A stretch of DNA of 46,059 bases from Alphaproteobacteria bacterium (GTDB lineage: Bacteria; Bacteroidota; Bacteroidia; Bacteroidales; FEN-979). The stretch spans positions 1 to 46,059 of the forward strand of contig SACF01000032.1 of the NCBI GenBank assembly GCA_009928665.1. The letters are read 5' to 3'. Below, piece by piece: positions 7,819 to 17,900 of this stretch (position 1 is the first letter of the stretch; the number at the start of each line of letters is the position of its first letter). The notes under the pieces are model-generated. The model was not told where the DNA came from, did no database searches, and saw only the letters and a list, made by a program, of their open reading frames with translations. Made by a program: the position numbers and the translations under genes.

Positions 7819-10171
7819 TGTTGAAATGAAAATTGAAGGTTATAGAGGGAATGATCCCGAAGAGATATACTTTTTCGGCATAGGTTACATCCGGATTGGT
7901 ATTATCCTGGGTGAAATTGATCGACCAGGTGTTATGACGGTTGTAAGCATTGTAAACCGAAAAGTTCAGATCCCAGTCGAAATGGCGCTCCGGTTTCTTT
8001 TTGCTGTAAAAGGTCAGCGACAGGTCAAGCCGGTTGTAATCCTCGTAGCGGTATTGGTTGCGATCGGAATAGATGGGGATGATCTTTCCGCCGATTTCGG
8101 CCCTTCCCGTCGGAAAAGTTACCGGGGCGCCGGTGGCATAGACCCAGTTGGCTGAGACCGTGAACCGCTTGCTGATCACATAGTTTAGTACGATCGATAT
8201 GTTGTTGGGCTTGTCGTAAGGCGCGGGGTAAGGATCATCGCCGTTGATGCCGTTGATCTGCCTGAAAGTCCTTGAATACGTATAGCTTACCCACCCGTTC
8301 AGCCGTTCCTCATTCAGTCTGACGAGGAATTCAATTCCGTACGACCAGGCCTTTCCTGTGCGGATCTCTCCCTCCAGTTTATTGTTGAGGATGAGGTTGG
8401 CAAAGTCGCGGAAATCGATCACATTTTGCATCCATTTGTAATAGGCTTCCACCGAGGTTTCGATGGTATTTCTTCTGAAATTCCTGAAGTAACCCAAGGC
8501 GACCTGATCCGCGATCTGGGGTTTGACGTTGGGGCTGGAGGCGAACCAGATATCGAGCGGGGTTCCGATGGTCGAATTTTGCGCCAGTTGCAGGTACTGG
8601 TAAGTGCGGGCATAACTGGCCTTGATCGAATGTTTGCTGTTAAAATCGTACAGGAGTCCGACCCTGGGTTCCAACCCGATGTAGGTGTTGTAGATCCTGC
8701 CGGCTTTGTATAGCGTCGAATCGACCGCCTTGTAAGAACTGTCGTAGTGAAACACCGTTCCGGGGCCTATGTTCTGGAACATCGAGAAGCGCAGGCCGTA
8801 TTTCAGGGTGAGTCGGGTCCCAACCTTTTGTTCATTCCCGGCATAGACCCCGGTTTCAAGGGCATAGTTACGGGGAACGGCAACTTCGATCACGAAACTT
8901 TCGTTCCCGGTACCTGTGGCCTTTCCGGGGTCGAACATGTGATAGGTCAGGCTGGCGCCGTATTTCAAGGTGTTATTGGTATTCAGGTAGTGGCTGAAAT
9001 CGCCTTTGATGCCGATGTCGCGGAGGCCGGAGTACCAGTCGAAGGAGTTGTTGTTGCCGGTGGGCGTTCCCAGATTGTACCGGTAGTTACTGTAAACCAG
9101 CGACAAATTCAGGAAGAGTTTTTTATTGAAAAGGTGGTTCCACCGGAAGGTCGCCGTTTCGTTACCCCAGTTCATCCCGGCAAAGTTGTTTTTAAATACA
9201 TCCCTGCCAAAATATCCCGATAAAAAAATCTGGTTGTTGTCGTTGATTCGGTAGTTGATCTTGGCATTCAGATCGTAGAAGTAGAGTTTGTTGTTTTGAA
9301 GGGCCTTGTTCGACGAAAGCGGCAGAAAAATATCGGCATAAGTCCGCCTGCCCGACACAACGAATGAGGCGCGGTCTTTTTTTACCGGACCCTCCACAGT
9401 CAGCCTCGACGAGATAAGCCCGATGCCGCCGTTGATCTCAAACTTTTTGGAATTTCCTTCATTCATCCGGATATCGAGCACCGAGGCAAGGCGGCCGCCA
9501 TATGCCGGGGGAATATCGCCCTTGTAAAGTTTTACATCGCGTATCGCATCGTTGTTGAATACCGAAAAGAAACCCATCAGGTGCGAGGCGTTGTATACCG
9601 TGGCTTCATCGAGAAGGATCAGGTTCTGATCGGGACCTCCGCCCCGGACGCTGAAACCGCTCGATCCTTCACCCACCGATTGCACTCCCGGCAGGAGCTG
9701 GATCGCCTTGATCACATCGACCTCGCCCATCAATGCCGGAATCTGCTGGATGGTCTTGATATCCATCCGGAAAGTGCTCATCTCCGGTTTGACCACGTTG
9801 CGATCGTTTCGTTCACTGGTTATGACAACCTCATTGAGTTCGCGCTGGTGGGTCATCAACTCAACCGAAATCCGGTGATCCTTGTGCAGGTTGACCACCC
9901 GCTCCACCGTGAGATACCCGATATAGGAAAATGCCAGGTGATATTCTCCCTCAGCCAGCGTTAGCGAATAATTGCCGTAAACATCGGTCACCGCGCCTGT
10001 TTTCAGTTCCCTGACAAAAACCGTGGCGCCCACAAGCGCTTCGCCGCTGCTTTGATCTGTTATCTTACCACTGATGCTGAACCGTTTGGCTTTATCGGGT
10101 GACGCAACCGACATCAGGGTCATCGGAATGAAAAATAGGGCGAGCAGGAGTCTGAGGGGTGCGTAAATCAT
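7811..10171 (-). CDS. TonB-dependent outer-membrane receptor
   Basis: A 786-residue outer-membrane active transporter. After the signal peptide, a carboxypeptidase-regulatory-like domain (residues about 30-115; ISGKITDQSSGEALVGATVF) is followed by the plug (about 120-225; LLPGVQSVGEGSSGFSVRGG and LLDEATVYNASHLMG). A 22-strand barrel follows and ends in an aromatic-rich strand (IIPSITFNFHF). The set-up matches the CarboxypepD_reg-like subfamily rather than SusC: it is shorter and its partner is DUF4249, not SusD. Energy would come from TonB-ExbBD encoded elsewhere. No regulator or enzyme beside it indicates the substrate. Confidence 0.88.
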   Translation of the reverse strand: MIYAPLRLLLALFFIPMTLMSVASPDKAKRFSISGKITDQSSGEALVGATVFVRELKTGAVTDVYGNYSLTLAEGEYHLAFSYIGYLTVERVVNLHKDHRISVELMTHQRELNEVVITSERNDRNVVKPEMSTFRMDIKTIQQIPALMGEVDVIKAIQLLPGVQSVGEGSSGFSVRGGGPDQNLILLDEATVYNASHLMGFFSVFNNDAIRDVKLYKGDIPPAYGGRLASVLDIRMNEGNSKKFEINGGIGLISSRLTVEGPVKKDRASFVVSGRRTYADIFLPLSSNKALQNNKLYFYDLNAKINYRINDNNQIFLSGYFGRDVFKNNFAGMNWGNETATFRWNHLFNKKLFLNLSLVYSNYRYNLGTPTGNNNSFDWYSGLRDIGIKGDFSHYLNTNNTLKYGASLTYHMFDPGKATGTGNESFVIEVAVPRNYALETGVYAGNEQKVGTRLTLKYGLRFSMFQNIGPGTVFHYDSSYKAVDSTLYKAGRIYNTYIGLEPRVGLLYDFNSKHSIKASYARTYQYLQLAQNSTIGTPLDIWFASSPNVKPQIADQVALGYFRNFRRNTIETSVEAYYKWMQNVIDFRDFANLILNNKLEGEIRTGKAWSYGIEFLVRLNEERLNGWVSYTYSRTFRQINGINGDDPYPAPYDKPNNISIVLNYVISKRFTVSANWVYATGAPVTFPTGRAEIGGKIIPIYSDRNQYRYEDYNRLDLSLTFYSKKKPERHFDWDLNFSVYNAYNRHNTWSINFTQDNTNPDVTYAEKVYLFGIIPSITFNFHFNND

Positions 10172-10251
10172 GGTGTATCGCTCGGGGTGGGTGACAACGG
10201 GTTAAATGTTTGACGGGTATCATCTGATTGCGTTACATCGTCGGGGGGAAT

Positions 10252-10815
10252 TCAGGGCCTGATAATTTTGAATTCCCCGTTAATATCGATTTTAATTATC
10301 TGAGATGGTTTCACTTCCTTGATCTGGTCAAGTGATTCATCCACACAGTGATCCACTCCCTTTTTAAGGATGGGGCTGATATTCTTAAAAGTAACCGGAT
10401 GATTTTGACCGGAAATATTCGCAGAGGTTGATACAATAGGTTTCCCGAAGTCATGGATCAGGGTTTTACAAAAAGTATCCTTTACGATTCTGATTGCAAT
10501 GGAGTGATCCTCAGCCATTACATTCGGCGCCAGATTTTTCGCGCGGGGATAGATGATCGTCAGCGGTGAATCGATATGTTTTAAAAGATCCCGTGCGATC
10601 GTCGGGACGACCTCAACATACGCGTCAAGCCGGCTCATATCATCCAGCAGGATGATCAGGCTTTTCTGCTCGGTTCTTTGTTTCAGCCGGTAAACCTTAT
10701 TCACCGCTTTTGAGTTTGTGGCATCACATCCAATTCCCCAGATGGTATCGGTAGGGTAAAGGATTGTGCCGCCGCGGGCAAGCACTTCGAGACATTTTTT
10801 AATTTCCTCTTCCAT
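10252..10815 (-). CDS. tsaC: Threonylcarbamoyl-AMP synthase
   Basis: A 187-residue YrdC/TsaC-type enzyme that makes threonylcarbamoyl-AMP from Thr, bicarbonate and ATP for the t6A37 modification of ANN-decoding tRNAs. Visible motifs: GGTILYPTDTIWGIGCDA, RLKQRTEQKSL (the KxR region that binds nucleotide), LTIIYPR and PIVSTSANISG. The open frame continues upstream to 10887, but the family start MEEEIKKCLEVLARGG and a -7 box at 10840-10833 place the start at 10815. Short form lacking the Sua5 C-terminal domain. Confidence 0.9.
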   Translation of the reverse strand: MEEEIKKCLEVLARGGTILYPTDTIWGIGCDATNSKAVNKVYRLKQRTEQKSLIILLDDMSRLDAYVEVVPTIARDLLKHIDSPLTIIYPRAKNLAPNVMAEDHSIAIRIVKDTFCKTLIHDFGKPIVSTSANISGQNHPVTFKNISPILKKGVDHCVDESLDQIKEVKPSQIIKIDINGEFKIIRP

Positions 10816-10832
10816 AGAGAACAAATAACGGG

Positions 10833-10840
10833 CAAATTTA
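10833..10840 (-). promoter_or_regulatory. Bacteroidetes -7 box for tsaC
   Basis: The reverse strand reads TAAATTTG, matching TAnnTTTG, 18 bases before the ATG at 10815. It lies inside the upstream extension of the open frame, supporting the shorter protein. Confidence 0.45.
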
Positions 10841-10936
10841 CTACAAATTGCAATACCGGCAGGAGTCCCGGGGTATGTCAGGGCCATTTAGGGCAGGGGA
10901 AAGGAGGATGACAACGCGGGACTTCACCATTCCGGG

Positions 10937-11917
10937 TCACAATCTTTTGACCAGGTCGCGTGTATCTATGCCGGTGGCACATTGAAAATGACGTTCCGGG
11001 CATTCCCTGAATCCGTGCAATCCGCAAGGCCTGCAGGCAGGACGGTTACCGGCTTCCACCACAGCGCAGTCATCTGATAGCGGACCGAATCCGAAATCGG
11101 GAACTGTGGAGCAATAAACAACGGTGACCGGTGCATTCACGGCAGAGCACAGGTGCATGGGGGCCGAGTCGTTGGTAAAGTTCATTTTTGCCTGTTCTGT
11201 CAGCGCGGCCGATTGAAGGAGAGTCAGTTTACCGGCAAGGTTCACCGTCGGGGTGTGGCGGGTTTGTAACCGGATGGATTCGCACAGGAGTTGATCCGTG
11301 GTGGAACCAAGAAGGTAGATCACGGCCCCGGCAGGAACCTCATCCATAAGCCCGACCCATTTTTCGGCAGGACATTGCTTGGTGAACCACAGCGAGGCGG
11401 GCGATATCGTGTAATAAGGACCTTGTGCCCGATCACGGACAACAGCCCGGTCATCGTCGGTGGGATAAAGCCGCGGACGGGTTCTTTCGCCATCCGGCAG
11501 ATCAAGGAGCACAAGATTCCGGTCAACCTCGTGAATCCCCGGTCTGATATCGTGTTTCACACGCTGGCTGAAAAATAGTGAAAACGGATTTTTTGAGAAT
11601 CCCGTGGTATGCCGCGCACCTGAAAGCGCCGTAAGGAAACCCGTGGAAAAAAACCGCTGGATGTTGATCACCCGGTCATATTTTTTCTTCCGGATGGAGC
11701 AGGCGAGCTGCAACAGGTGGATCAGTTTGTCGTTGCTCTTATCCCATGTCAGAACAGTCCGGATAAACGGATGGCCCCGGAAGAGCGTTTCATGGCCTTT
11801 TTTAACCAACAGGTCGATACACGCATCGGGTTGTGACGTGTGCACCTTCTCAACGAGTGCCGTGGCCAGGATCACATCGCCGATGGAGGCCGTCTGTATG
11901 ATGAGGATCCGGTTCAT
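10937..11917 (-). CDS. Family 9 glycosyltransferase (heptosyltransferase-like)
   Basis: A 326-residue GT-B-fold enzyme of the GT9 family (ADP-heptose:LPS heptosyltransferases). The N-terminus MNRILIIQTASIGDVILATAL is the hallmark phosphate-binding start. DRVINIQRFFSTGFLTAL and the C-terminal NLAGKLTLLQSAALTEQAKM plus TNDSAPMHL correspond to the conserved nucleotide-sugar pocket. A Cys-rich tail (RPACRPCGLHGFRECPERHFQC) is common in Bacteroidetes homologues. It probably adds a core sugar to lipid A-core at the cytoplasmic face. It lies 5 bases downstream of dapD on the same strand, so the two are probably cotranscribed. Confidence 0.85.
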   Translation of the reverse strand: MNRILIIQTASIGDVILATALVEKVHTSQPDACIDLLVKKGHETLFRGHPFIRTVLTWDKSNDKLIHLLQLACSIRKKKYDRVINIQRFFSTGFLTALSGARHTTGFSKNPFSLFFSQRVKHDIRPGIHEVDRNLVLLDLPDGERTRPRLYPTDDDRAVVRDRAQGPYYTISPASLWFTKQCPAEKWVGLMDEVPAGAVIYLLGSTTDQLLCESIRLQTRHTPTVNLAGKLTLLQSAALTEQAKMNFTNDSAPMHLCSAVNAPVTVVYCSTVPDFGFGPLSDDCAVVEAGNRPACRPCGLHGFRECPERHFQCATGIDTRDLVKRL

Positions 11918-11922
11918 GAATG

Positions 11923-12738
11923 TCAGACGGCTACATCGAAATCACGGAGGGCCTGGTTCAGCGATGTTTTCAGGTCGGTGGATGCCTTTCTCTGACCGAT
12001 GATGAGGGCACAGGGAACCTGATATTCACCGGCCGGGAATTTTTTTGGATAGGTTCCGGGAATAACGACCGACCGGGGTGGCACATGGCCCCGGTATTCA
12101 ACTTTGTGCGATCCGCTAACATCAAAGATCCGGGTTGATCCCGTAATGACGACATTGGCGCCCAGCACCGCTTCCCGGCCGATGTGAATGCCTTCAACCA
12201 CGATGCTTCTGGATCCCAGGAAACAGTTGTCTTCGATGACTACAGGAGCGGCTTGGACGGGTTCGAGCACCCCGCCGATGCCAACGCTGCCGCTCAGGTG
12301 TACATTTTTCCCGATCTGTGCACACGATCCTACTGTAGCCCAGGTATCGACCATGGTCCCGGCATCGATATAGGCTCCGATGTTTACGTACGAGGGCATC
12401 AGCACCACTCCCGAAGCCAGATAAGCTCCGTAACGGGCAATGGCATGGGGAACAACCCTGACGCCATGTTCAGGATAGTTGTGTTTCAGAGGGATTTTAT
12501 CGTGGAACTGAAACGGACCCACCTCAATAACCTCCATTTTGCATACCGGAAAATAAAGGATCACGGCTTTCTTGATCCATTCATGGGTGATCCAGCGTTC
12601 TCCATCGCGGGTCGCCACACGCAATTTACCCTGATCCAACATTTCGATGACCCTGAGAATGGCATCACGGGTTTCGGGTAACGCCAGCATCTGCCGGTCA
12701 TTCCAGGCGGCTTCAATATGTTTTTTCAGATCATCCAT
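11923..12738 (-). CDS. dapD: Tetrahydrodipicolinate N-succinyltransferase
   Basis: DapD (271 residues) transfers succinyl from succinyl-CoA to tetrahydrodipicolinate in lysine/meso-diaminopimelate synthesis. The N-terminal helical region is followed by the left-handed beta-helix built from hexapeptide repeats (roughly residues 100-210: GAYLASGVVLMPSYVNIGAY, GVLEPVQAAPVVIEDNC, GREAVLGANVVITGS). The length matches the E. coli type. Upstream, 12739-13061 is filled with AT-rich word repeats with no recognised -7 box on this strand. Confidence 0.93.
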   Translation of the reverse strand: MDDLKKHIEAAWNDRQMLALPETRDAILRVIEMLDQGKLRVATRDGERWITHEWIKKAVILYFPVCKMEVIEVGPFQFHDKIPLKHNYPEHGVRVVPHAIARYGAYLASGVVLMPSYVNIGAYIDAGTMVDTWATVGSCAQIGKNVHLSGSVGIGGVLEPVQAAPVVIEDNCFLGSRSIVVEGIHIGREAVLGANVVITGSTRIFDVSGSHKVEYRGHVPPRSVVIPGTYPKKFPAGEYQVPCALIIGQRKASTDLKTSLNQALRDFDVAV

Positions 12739-12753
12739 TGGGAAAAACTACGA

Positions 12754-13011
12754 ATTCAAAATTCAAAACAGGGATTAGATATTAGCGATTAGCGAACAGA
12801 AAAAACATTAATTGAAAAATTAAAATGTCAAAATTCAAAATTTAATTCACTCATTCACACATTCACTCAATCACTCAATCACTCAATCACTCAATTATAT
12901 TAATCAGTCAATCGTGAATCAATTTTCATATTCTCAAATTAGCATATTAGCACATTAGCACATTTTCATTCCCTCATTCGTAAATCGTAAATCATGTCAA
13001 TCGTAAATCAA
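12754..13011. repeat. Intergenic degenerate tandem-word region
   Basis: The 346-base gap between dapD and ruvX holds no gene but is built of short, slightly varied tandem words. The clearest is ACTCAATC four times in a row at 12865-12896 (last copy ends in T). Others are AATTCAAA near 12753 and 12830, ATTAGCG at 12781-12794, ATTAGCACA-type units at 12939-12964 and AATCGTAAATC-type units at 12978-13010. The word length is mostly 7-9 bases. Similar words recur at 14121-14350, 25801-25832 and 45624-45717 and inside the PKD gene. Confidence 0.7.
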
Positions 13012-13061
13012 TTTGTCCGCTCGTTCTCTGGATCAAAAATAGATAAAATTTTTATTCTTTG

Positions 13062-13069
13062 TACCTTTG
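13062..13069 (+). promoter_or_regulatory. Bacteroidetes -7 box for ruvX-def
   Basis: TACCTTTG matches TAnnTTTG and lies 16 bases before the ATG at 13085. A TTG start at 13067 would lie inside the box and is therefore rejected. Confidence 0.5.
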
Positions 13070-13084
13070 CAGCAAAGATTGCAG

Positions 13085-13513
13085 ATGGGAAGGATCCTGG
13101 CTATTGATTATGGAAAGAAACGGAGCGGCATTGCCGTGACGGATGAGTTGAAAATCATTGCGACAGGGCTTTCCACGGTTCCTACTTTGGAACTCCTTAA
13201 CTTTCTGAAAGATTATCTGCGAAGGGAGCGGGTTGAATGCATGGTGGTGGGTGAGCCTAAGCAGATGGACAATACGCCTTCGGAGGCATCTGTGATCATT
13301 GAACCTTTTGTCAAAAAACTGAGAAACACCTTCCCGGATGTCCGAATTGCCCGAATGGACGAGCGGTTCACTTCCTTGTTAGCCACCCGAGCAATACGGG
13401 AGTCGGGAGTCCGGAAGAAAGTAAGGCAGGATAAGGCGCTGATCGATACGGTAAGCGCCACACTGATCCTTCAATCTTTTATGGAGCAGGAACAAAACAA
13501 GTATCTGAAGTAA
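13085..13513 (+). CDS. ruvX: Putative pre-16S rRNA nuclease / RuvX-YqgF family
   Basis: A 142-residue RNase H-fold protein of the YqgF/RuvX family, implicated in 16S rRNA 5' maturation and described as a Holliday-junction resolvase homologue. Motifs: MGRILAIDYGKKRSGIAVTD (first catalytic Asp in DYG), VVGEPKQMDNTPSE (conserved G-P pocket), DERFTSLLATRAI (second acidic site) and DKALIDTVSATLIL (C-terminal Asp). The start at 13085 is the first ATG; the frame extends only to a TTG upstream that overlaps the promoter. It is followed by def after 21 bases, an apparent two-gene operon. Confidence 0.9.
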   Translation: MGRILAIDYGKKRSGIAVTDELKIIATGLSTVPTLELLNFLKDYLRRERVECMVVGEPKQMDNTPSEASVIIEPFVKKLRNTFPDVRIARMDERFTSLLATRAIRESGVRKKVRQDKALIDTVSATLILQSFMEQEQNKYLK

Positions 13514-13534
13514 AAACTGTAAGGAAACTGAACT

Positions 13535-14119
13535 ATGATATTACCCGTTGTTGCATATGGTCACCCTGTCTTAAAAAAAGTAGCGACTCCCATTACACCC
13601 GATTTTCCATCGCTTCAGGATTTTATCCGCGATATGTGGGATACCATGTATGTTTCGGATGGAGTTGGACTGGCAGCCCCGCAGGTTGGAAAATCGATCC
13701 GTTTGTTCGTAATCGATGCAAGTCCCTTTTCCGAAAAATACCCGGAAGCTGAAAATTTCAAACAGGTTTTTATTAATGCAGAAATATACAGGGAAGAGGG
13801 CGACGATTTTTCCTTTAACGAAGGATGTCTGAGTTTTCCCGGTTTGCGGGAGGATATTGTAAGGAAACCGGTGATCTATATCCGGTATCAGGATGAAAAT
13901 TTTGTGCAACACGATAAAAAATTTGAAGGCGTGGTGGCACGGGTCATCCAGCATGAATATGATCATATCGAAGGTATCGTCTTTGTCGACCGCCTTCCTT
14001 CCCTGAAAAAAATGCTGTTAAAACGCCGGCTCACCGACATCAGCAAAGGGAACGTGGATGTCGCCTACCGGATGGTTTTTCCGCAAATGAAACGGGGTAG
14101 GACTGGCGGAAGGGGATGA
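13535..14119 (+). CDS. def: Peptide deformylase
   Basis: A 194-residue metalloenzyme that removes the N-formyl group from nascent proteins. All three diagnostic motifs are present: GVGLAAPQVG (residues about 43-52), EGCLSFPG (metal-ligand Cys) and QHEYDHIEG (HExxH, the other two ligands and the catalytic Glu). The C-terminal tail is short and basic. Cotranscribed with ruvX. Confidence 0.95.
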   Translation: MILPVVAYGHPVLKKVATPITPDFPSLQDFIRDMWDTMYVSDGVGLAAPQVGKSIRLFVIDASPFSEKYPEAENFKQVFINAEIYREEGDDFSFNEGCLSFPGLREDIVRKPVIYIRYQDENFVQHDKKFEGVVARVIQHEYDHIEGIVFVDRLPSLKKMLLKRRLTDISKGNVDVAYRMVFPQMKRGRTGGRG

Positions 14120-14120
14120 A

Positions 14121-14350
14121 TGATTGACTGATTGATTGAATGACTGATTGAGTGAATGTGTGAATTAAATTTTAAATTATTGTTTTTCCCTAATGGCTAA
14201 TGGCCAATGCCTAATGCCTGATTTGAATTTTGAATATTGTTTTTCCCTAATTCCTAACCCCCAATACCTAATGCCTGATTTGCATTTTGAATTCATCTCG
14301 CTTTTTACCACTGCACCACTGCACCATGGCACTATGGCACCACTGCACCA
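14121..14350. repeat. Intergenic word-repeat region with 57-bp direct repeat
   Basis: The 279-base gap after def contains tandem words: GATTGACT/GATTGAAT types at 14122-14165, a roughly 57-base imperfect direct repeat (14182-14235 and 14240-14293, each running from TTTTCCCTAA to TTTTGAAT), and ACTGCACC/ATGGCACT units at 14309-14350. The stretch 14241-14278 matches 45680-45717 at all but one of 38 positions, 31 kb away. No gene or clear terminator is seen here. Confidence 0.7.
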
Positions 14351-14398
14351 CGGAAATGAGCGATTGTAAAGTGTATAAATATTTAAAATGATAATACG

Positions 14399-14977
14399 AT
14401 GAAGAAAAGTGCTCTTTTTTTAATTCCGGCTGTGTTGATGATAGTCGTTTCAGCTTGTTCTCCGTCGCGTGAGAAACAGGTTTCCAGGATCGATAACCTC
14501 GAGAAACGTCTTTTTTCGCCCGAAGCGTTCAGTTTCGACAAGGCAAAGGCCGACAGTCTCATCGCGTTGTACGAAGCCTTTATCGAAAAATATCCCGATG
14601 ATTCGTTATCACCCGGCTATCTGTTCAAAGCGGCCAACATCGCCATGAATGTCGAGAATCCGGCCAGATCAATCGCGTTTTTTGATCAGTACATTACCCG
14701 GTATCCCGATAAGCCAAAAGCTCCTATGTGTTTGTTCTTCAAGGCTTTCGTCTATGAGAATCAGCTCCGTGACCTGGAAAAGGCCCGAGAGACCTATCTT
14801 TTATTCATCGAAAAGTACCCTACGCATGAATTTGCAAGCCAGTCGCAACTTGCGTTGATGAATCTCGGGAAATCACCGGAGATGCTGGTTCAGGAGTTTG
14901 AGGAACGCCAGCGTGCCGACAGTATCCGAATCGCTGATTCCCTGAAGAAAGCAGCGAAATCAGGTCGCAGGAAATAG
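14399..14977 (+). CDS. TPR lipoprotein
   Basis: A 192-residue predicted lipoprotein (MKKSALFLIPAVLMIVVSAC, lipobox Cys at 20). The mature part contains tetratricopeptide-like helices: KADSLIALYEAFIEKYPDDS, YLFKAANIAMNVENPARSIA, FFDQYITRYPDKPKAP and ARETYLLFIEKYPTHEFAS. This places it among the YbgF/BamD-like periplasmic TPR proteins. The last about 25 residues are charged (EERQRADSIRIADSLKKAAK). It probably acts as a scaffold in the periplasm; partner unknown. It ends immediately before the convergent PKD-protein gene (no gap). Confidence 0.75.
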   Translation: MKKSALFLIPAVLMIVVSACSPSREKQVSRIDNLEKRLFSPEAFSFDKAKADSLIALYEAFIEKYPDDSLSPGYLFKAANIAMNVENPARSIAFFDQYITRYPDKPKAPMCLFFKAFVYENQLRDLEKARETYLLFIEKYPTHEFASQSQLALMNLGKSPEMLVQEFEERQRADSIRIADSLKKAAKSGRRK

Positions 14978-17900
14978 TCAATCCCTCACACACCTTACCG
15001 GAAAGGCATCGGCCTTCATAGCATGATAGGACGACACTGAGAAGTTGATGTCGTTCATGCCGTGCGACCAGGCGCGGGTGGCATCAACTGGGGTGGATGA
15101 CCAGAAAAGGACGGCAAAATCGGCAAAGCTCCAGATGGTATTTTGATACAGCACCCCGTCGGGGTCGGCGTTGAAACCATTCAAAAATGGATCTGTAAGC
15201 GCCGTACCGGCCCGGCTCGGCCCGTCGTAGAAATTAAACAGGATGTTCCAGTCGCTTTCGGAGGGTATATGCCAGCCGGGCGGACAGAGGCCCTGGCTGC
15301 CGGGGGCGGTTTCGTAGCGCATAAGTTCGTCCCACTGGTAAAGGGACAATGGACAATTGACAATGGATAATGGACAATTATATTTTTCGGGGATGCAATT
15401 ATCTGTTTGGGGATTTGTGGATGAAATAGTTAAGCCAAACTCCAGGTTCTTCTGCATCCAGCACTGGGAGCCGATTTGCACGGTGGGGTAAACCTTTCCA
15501 TCCCGGATATCCGCAAGATCGGACCCGCATGTAAATGCGGAAAAATTTGCATTTTGCACTTTGCATTTTGCATTTGAAGAACAGCCGTAAGTATTGGTGT
15601 AGGTATAGGTGATGGTGTGGGTTCCGGGACCAGCGGCAGATGGGGTAAAGATGCCGGTGGCGGAGTTGACGCCCGGGCCGGAGTATGTTCCGCCGAGGGG
15701 CAATCCTCCCTTGAGCCGGAAGGGTTTTGCGTTAACAGTGGTGATGGTGTCGAAACAGGTAGTAAAAGAGACTTCTGCCGAGGGGATGACAGTTACCGAC
15801 ACCAGGTTGCTGGTTGCCGGGTTACCGGTAACACAATTGACAATGGACGATTGACAATGGACAATGATTTGATCATCGTTAGCAGGGATGTAATTGAACG
15901 TTGGACTGTTGCTTCCGGCGTTAATGCCGTTTACCATCCACTGAAACACGGGATTAGAGCCGCCATTGACAGGAGTAGCCGTGAAGGTGACCGGCGTACC
16001 GGCGCAAACGTTATTGGCGGAAGTTGAAATGCTTACGCTGACGGGCAAAAGCGGCGTCGTTGTCATGATAACCGTATTCGAGACCGCGGGATTGCCGGAA
16101 ACACAATTGACAATGGACGATTGACAATGGACCATGATTTGATCGCCGTTGGCAGGGATATAGCTGAACGTAGAAGTGTTGGTTCCGGTGTTGAGGCCAT
16201 TTACCATCCATTGAAATACGGGAGTTGAACCTCCATTGACAGGACTGGCTGTGAAGGTGACAGGTGCGCCGTTGCATACCGGGTTGGAAGAGGCCGAAAT
16301 GCTTACGCTGACAGGTAAAAGCGGAGTCACAGTCATTGTAACGACATTTGATGCAGCGGGATTACCGGAAATGCAATTGACAATGGACGATTGACAATGG
16401 ACAACAATTTGATCACCGTTGACCGGGATGTAACTGAACGTTGGACTATTGCTTCCGGCGTTGATGCCGTTTACCATCCATTGAAACACGGGATTTGAGC
16501 CGCCATTGACAGGACTTGCCGTGAAGGTGACCAGTGTGCCGGGACAGACGGGGTTGGTCGAGGCTGAAATGACAACACCCACAGCTTCACCGGGGTTCAC
16601 GGTGACGGGAAAGGTGACGGTGGTACCGGTACAGCTACCTGCCACCGGGGTGATCAGATATGTTACCATCCCCGGGGAGGCGTCCTGGTTGGTCAAAATC
16701 TGGTCGATCGTGGTTCCCGAACCGGGCGCAAAACCGCTGACCATGCCCGAGGTAAGTGAGGCGGTCCAATGATAGGTGGTACTGCTCATCGTCGATGAGA
16801 GGGCAATGGCGGTCGATTCGCCAGAGCAGATAGTTTTTGCCAGGGGGTCGTTGGTGATAACGGGCGGGTCGGTTACCGACAGTTGAACGGTATCCCGGCC
16901 GGTACAGCCCGATGGGCCGGTAACGACTACTCCATACACCCCGGCAACCGAGGTGGTAAGGGTTTGGGTGGCGCCCACCACGGCGCCCGACGGGAGCGCG
17001 CTCCAGAGGTAGGAACAACCCGTGCAGGAACCTGCATCGAAGGTGACACTCTGGCCGGTACAGATTGTCCGGTCCGGGCCTAACAACGGAACAGGACCCG
17101 GTAAGATAGTGATGGTTCGTGAAGTGGTATCGGTACGCTTGTCGTTATGCCGTACAAAAAGGTGTACGTGGTAGGTTCCCGGCTGGCTGTATGAATGAGT
17201 TGCGTTGGTGAGGAGGGAATAATTGGCGCTTCCGGAAGCCGGATCACCGAAGTCCCAATGAACACTGTCGGCTGGAGGCCATGTCCAGGGCGAAAAATGG
17301 ACCGGTATGTTTACACAATTCCCGGTATCGCGGATATACAGGTAGTACCGCTGTAAAAATATCGGAAGTCCCTGTGAACCATTTCCGTTAATCAGATGAA
17401 TCGCGTTAAGCTGGAAATCACATCCGACGCCACCGACACTTGGATTATTGATCACACATAACGAGTCTTTTCCTGAAATATCACCGTAAATTTTCCCGTC
17501 CTGGGCTAATTGAAGATGAACCCCATGGCTGCAATGGCCTACCAGCACTTCACTTTGTTTAAAAGATGCCGAATCTTTTGCTGTTGCATCGTACTGGTAA
17601 ATATTAGAGGGCTGATACGTCCAATCACCATCCGATAAGTACAGATAATGTGAATCTCTTGAAAATTCCATGTACATCCATAATCCCCACCCCCATGGAC
17701 CAACCCTAAAGAAAAAACGCGGCGTTATCTGTCCTGTTTCTGAATTAAAGCTGCAAAATGCACCCGAGTCCGATGGTAAGCACGGATAAGCCAGCATCGT
17801 ACCGTCGGGCGAAACCTTCATGGATCCGGGGTTGCAAACAGGGATTGTATTGTGGAGATAAGATGTCGGACTGACCACGGGTGTAGATGACACTCCTGCC

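Noticed and set aside
8419..9964. Several forward and reverse frames within the TonB receptor gene
   Set aside because: They lie within the long receptor frame and lack start context, domains or promoters.
12865..12896. CRISPR-like array
   Set aside because: Units are 8 bases in direct contact, with no spacers and no cas genes.
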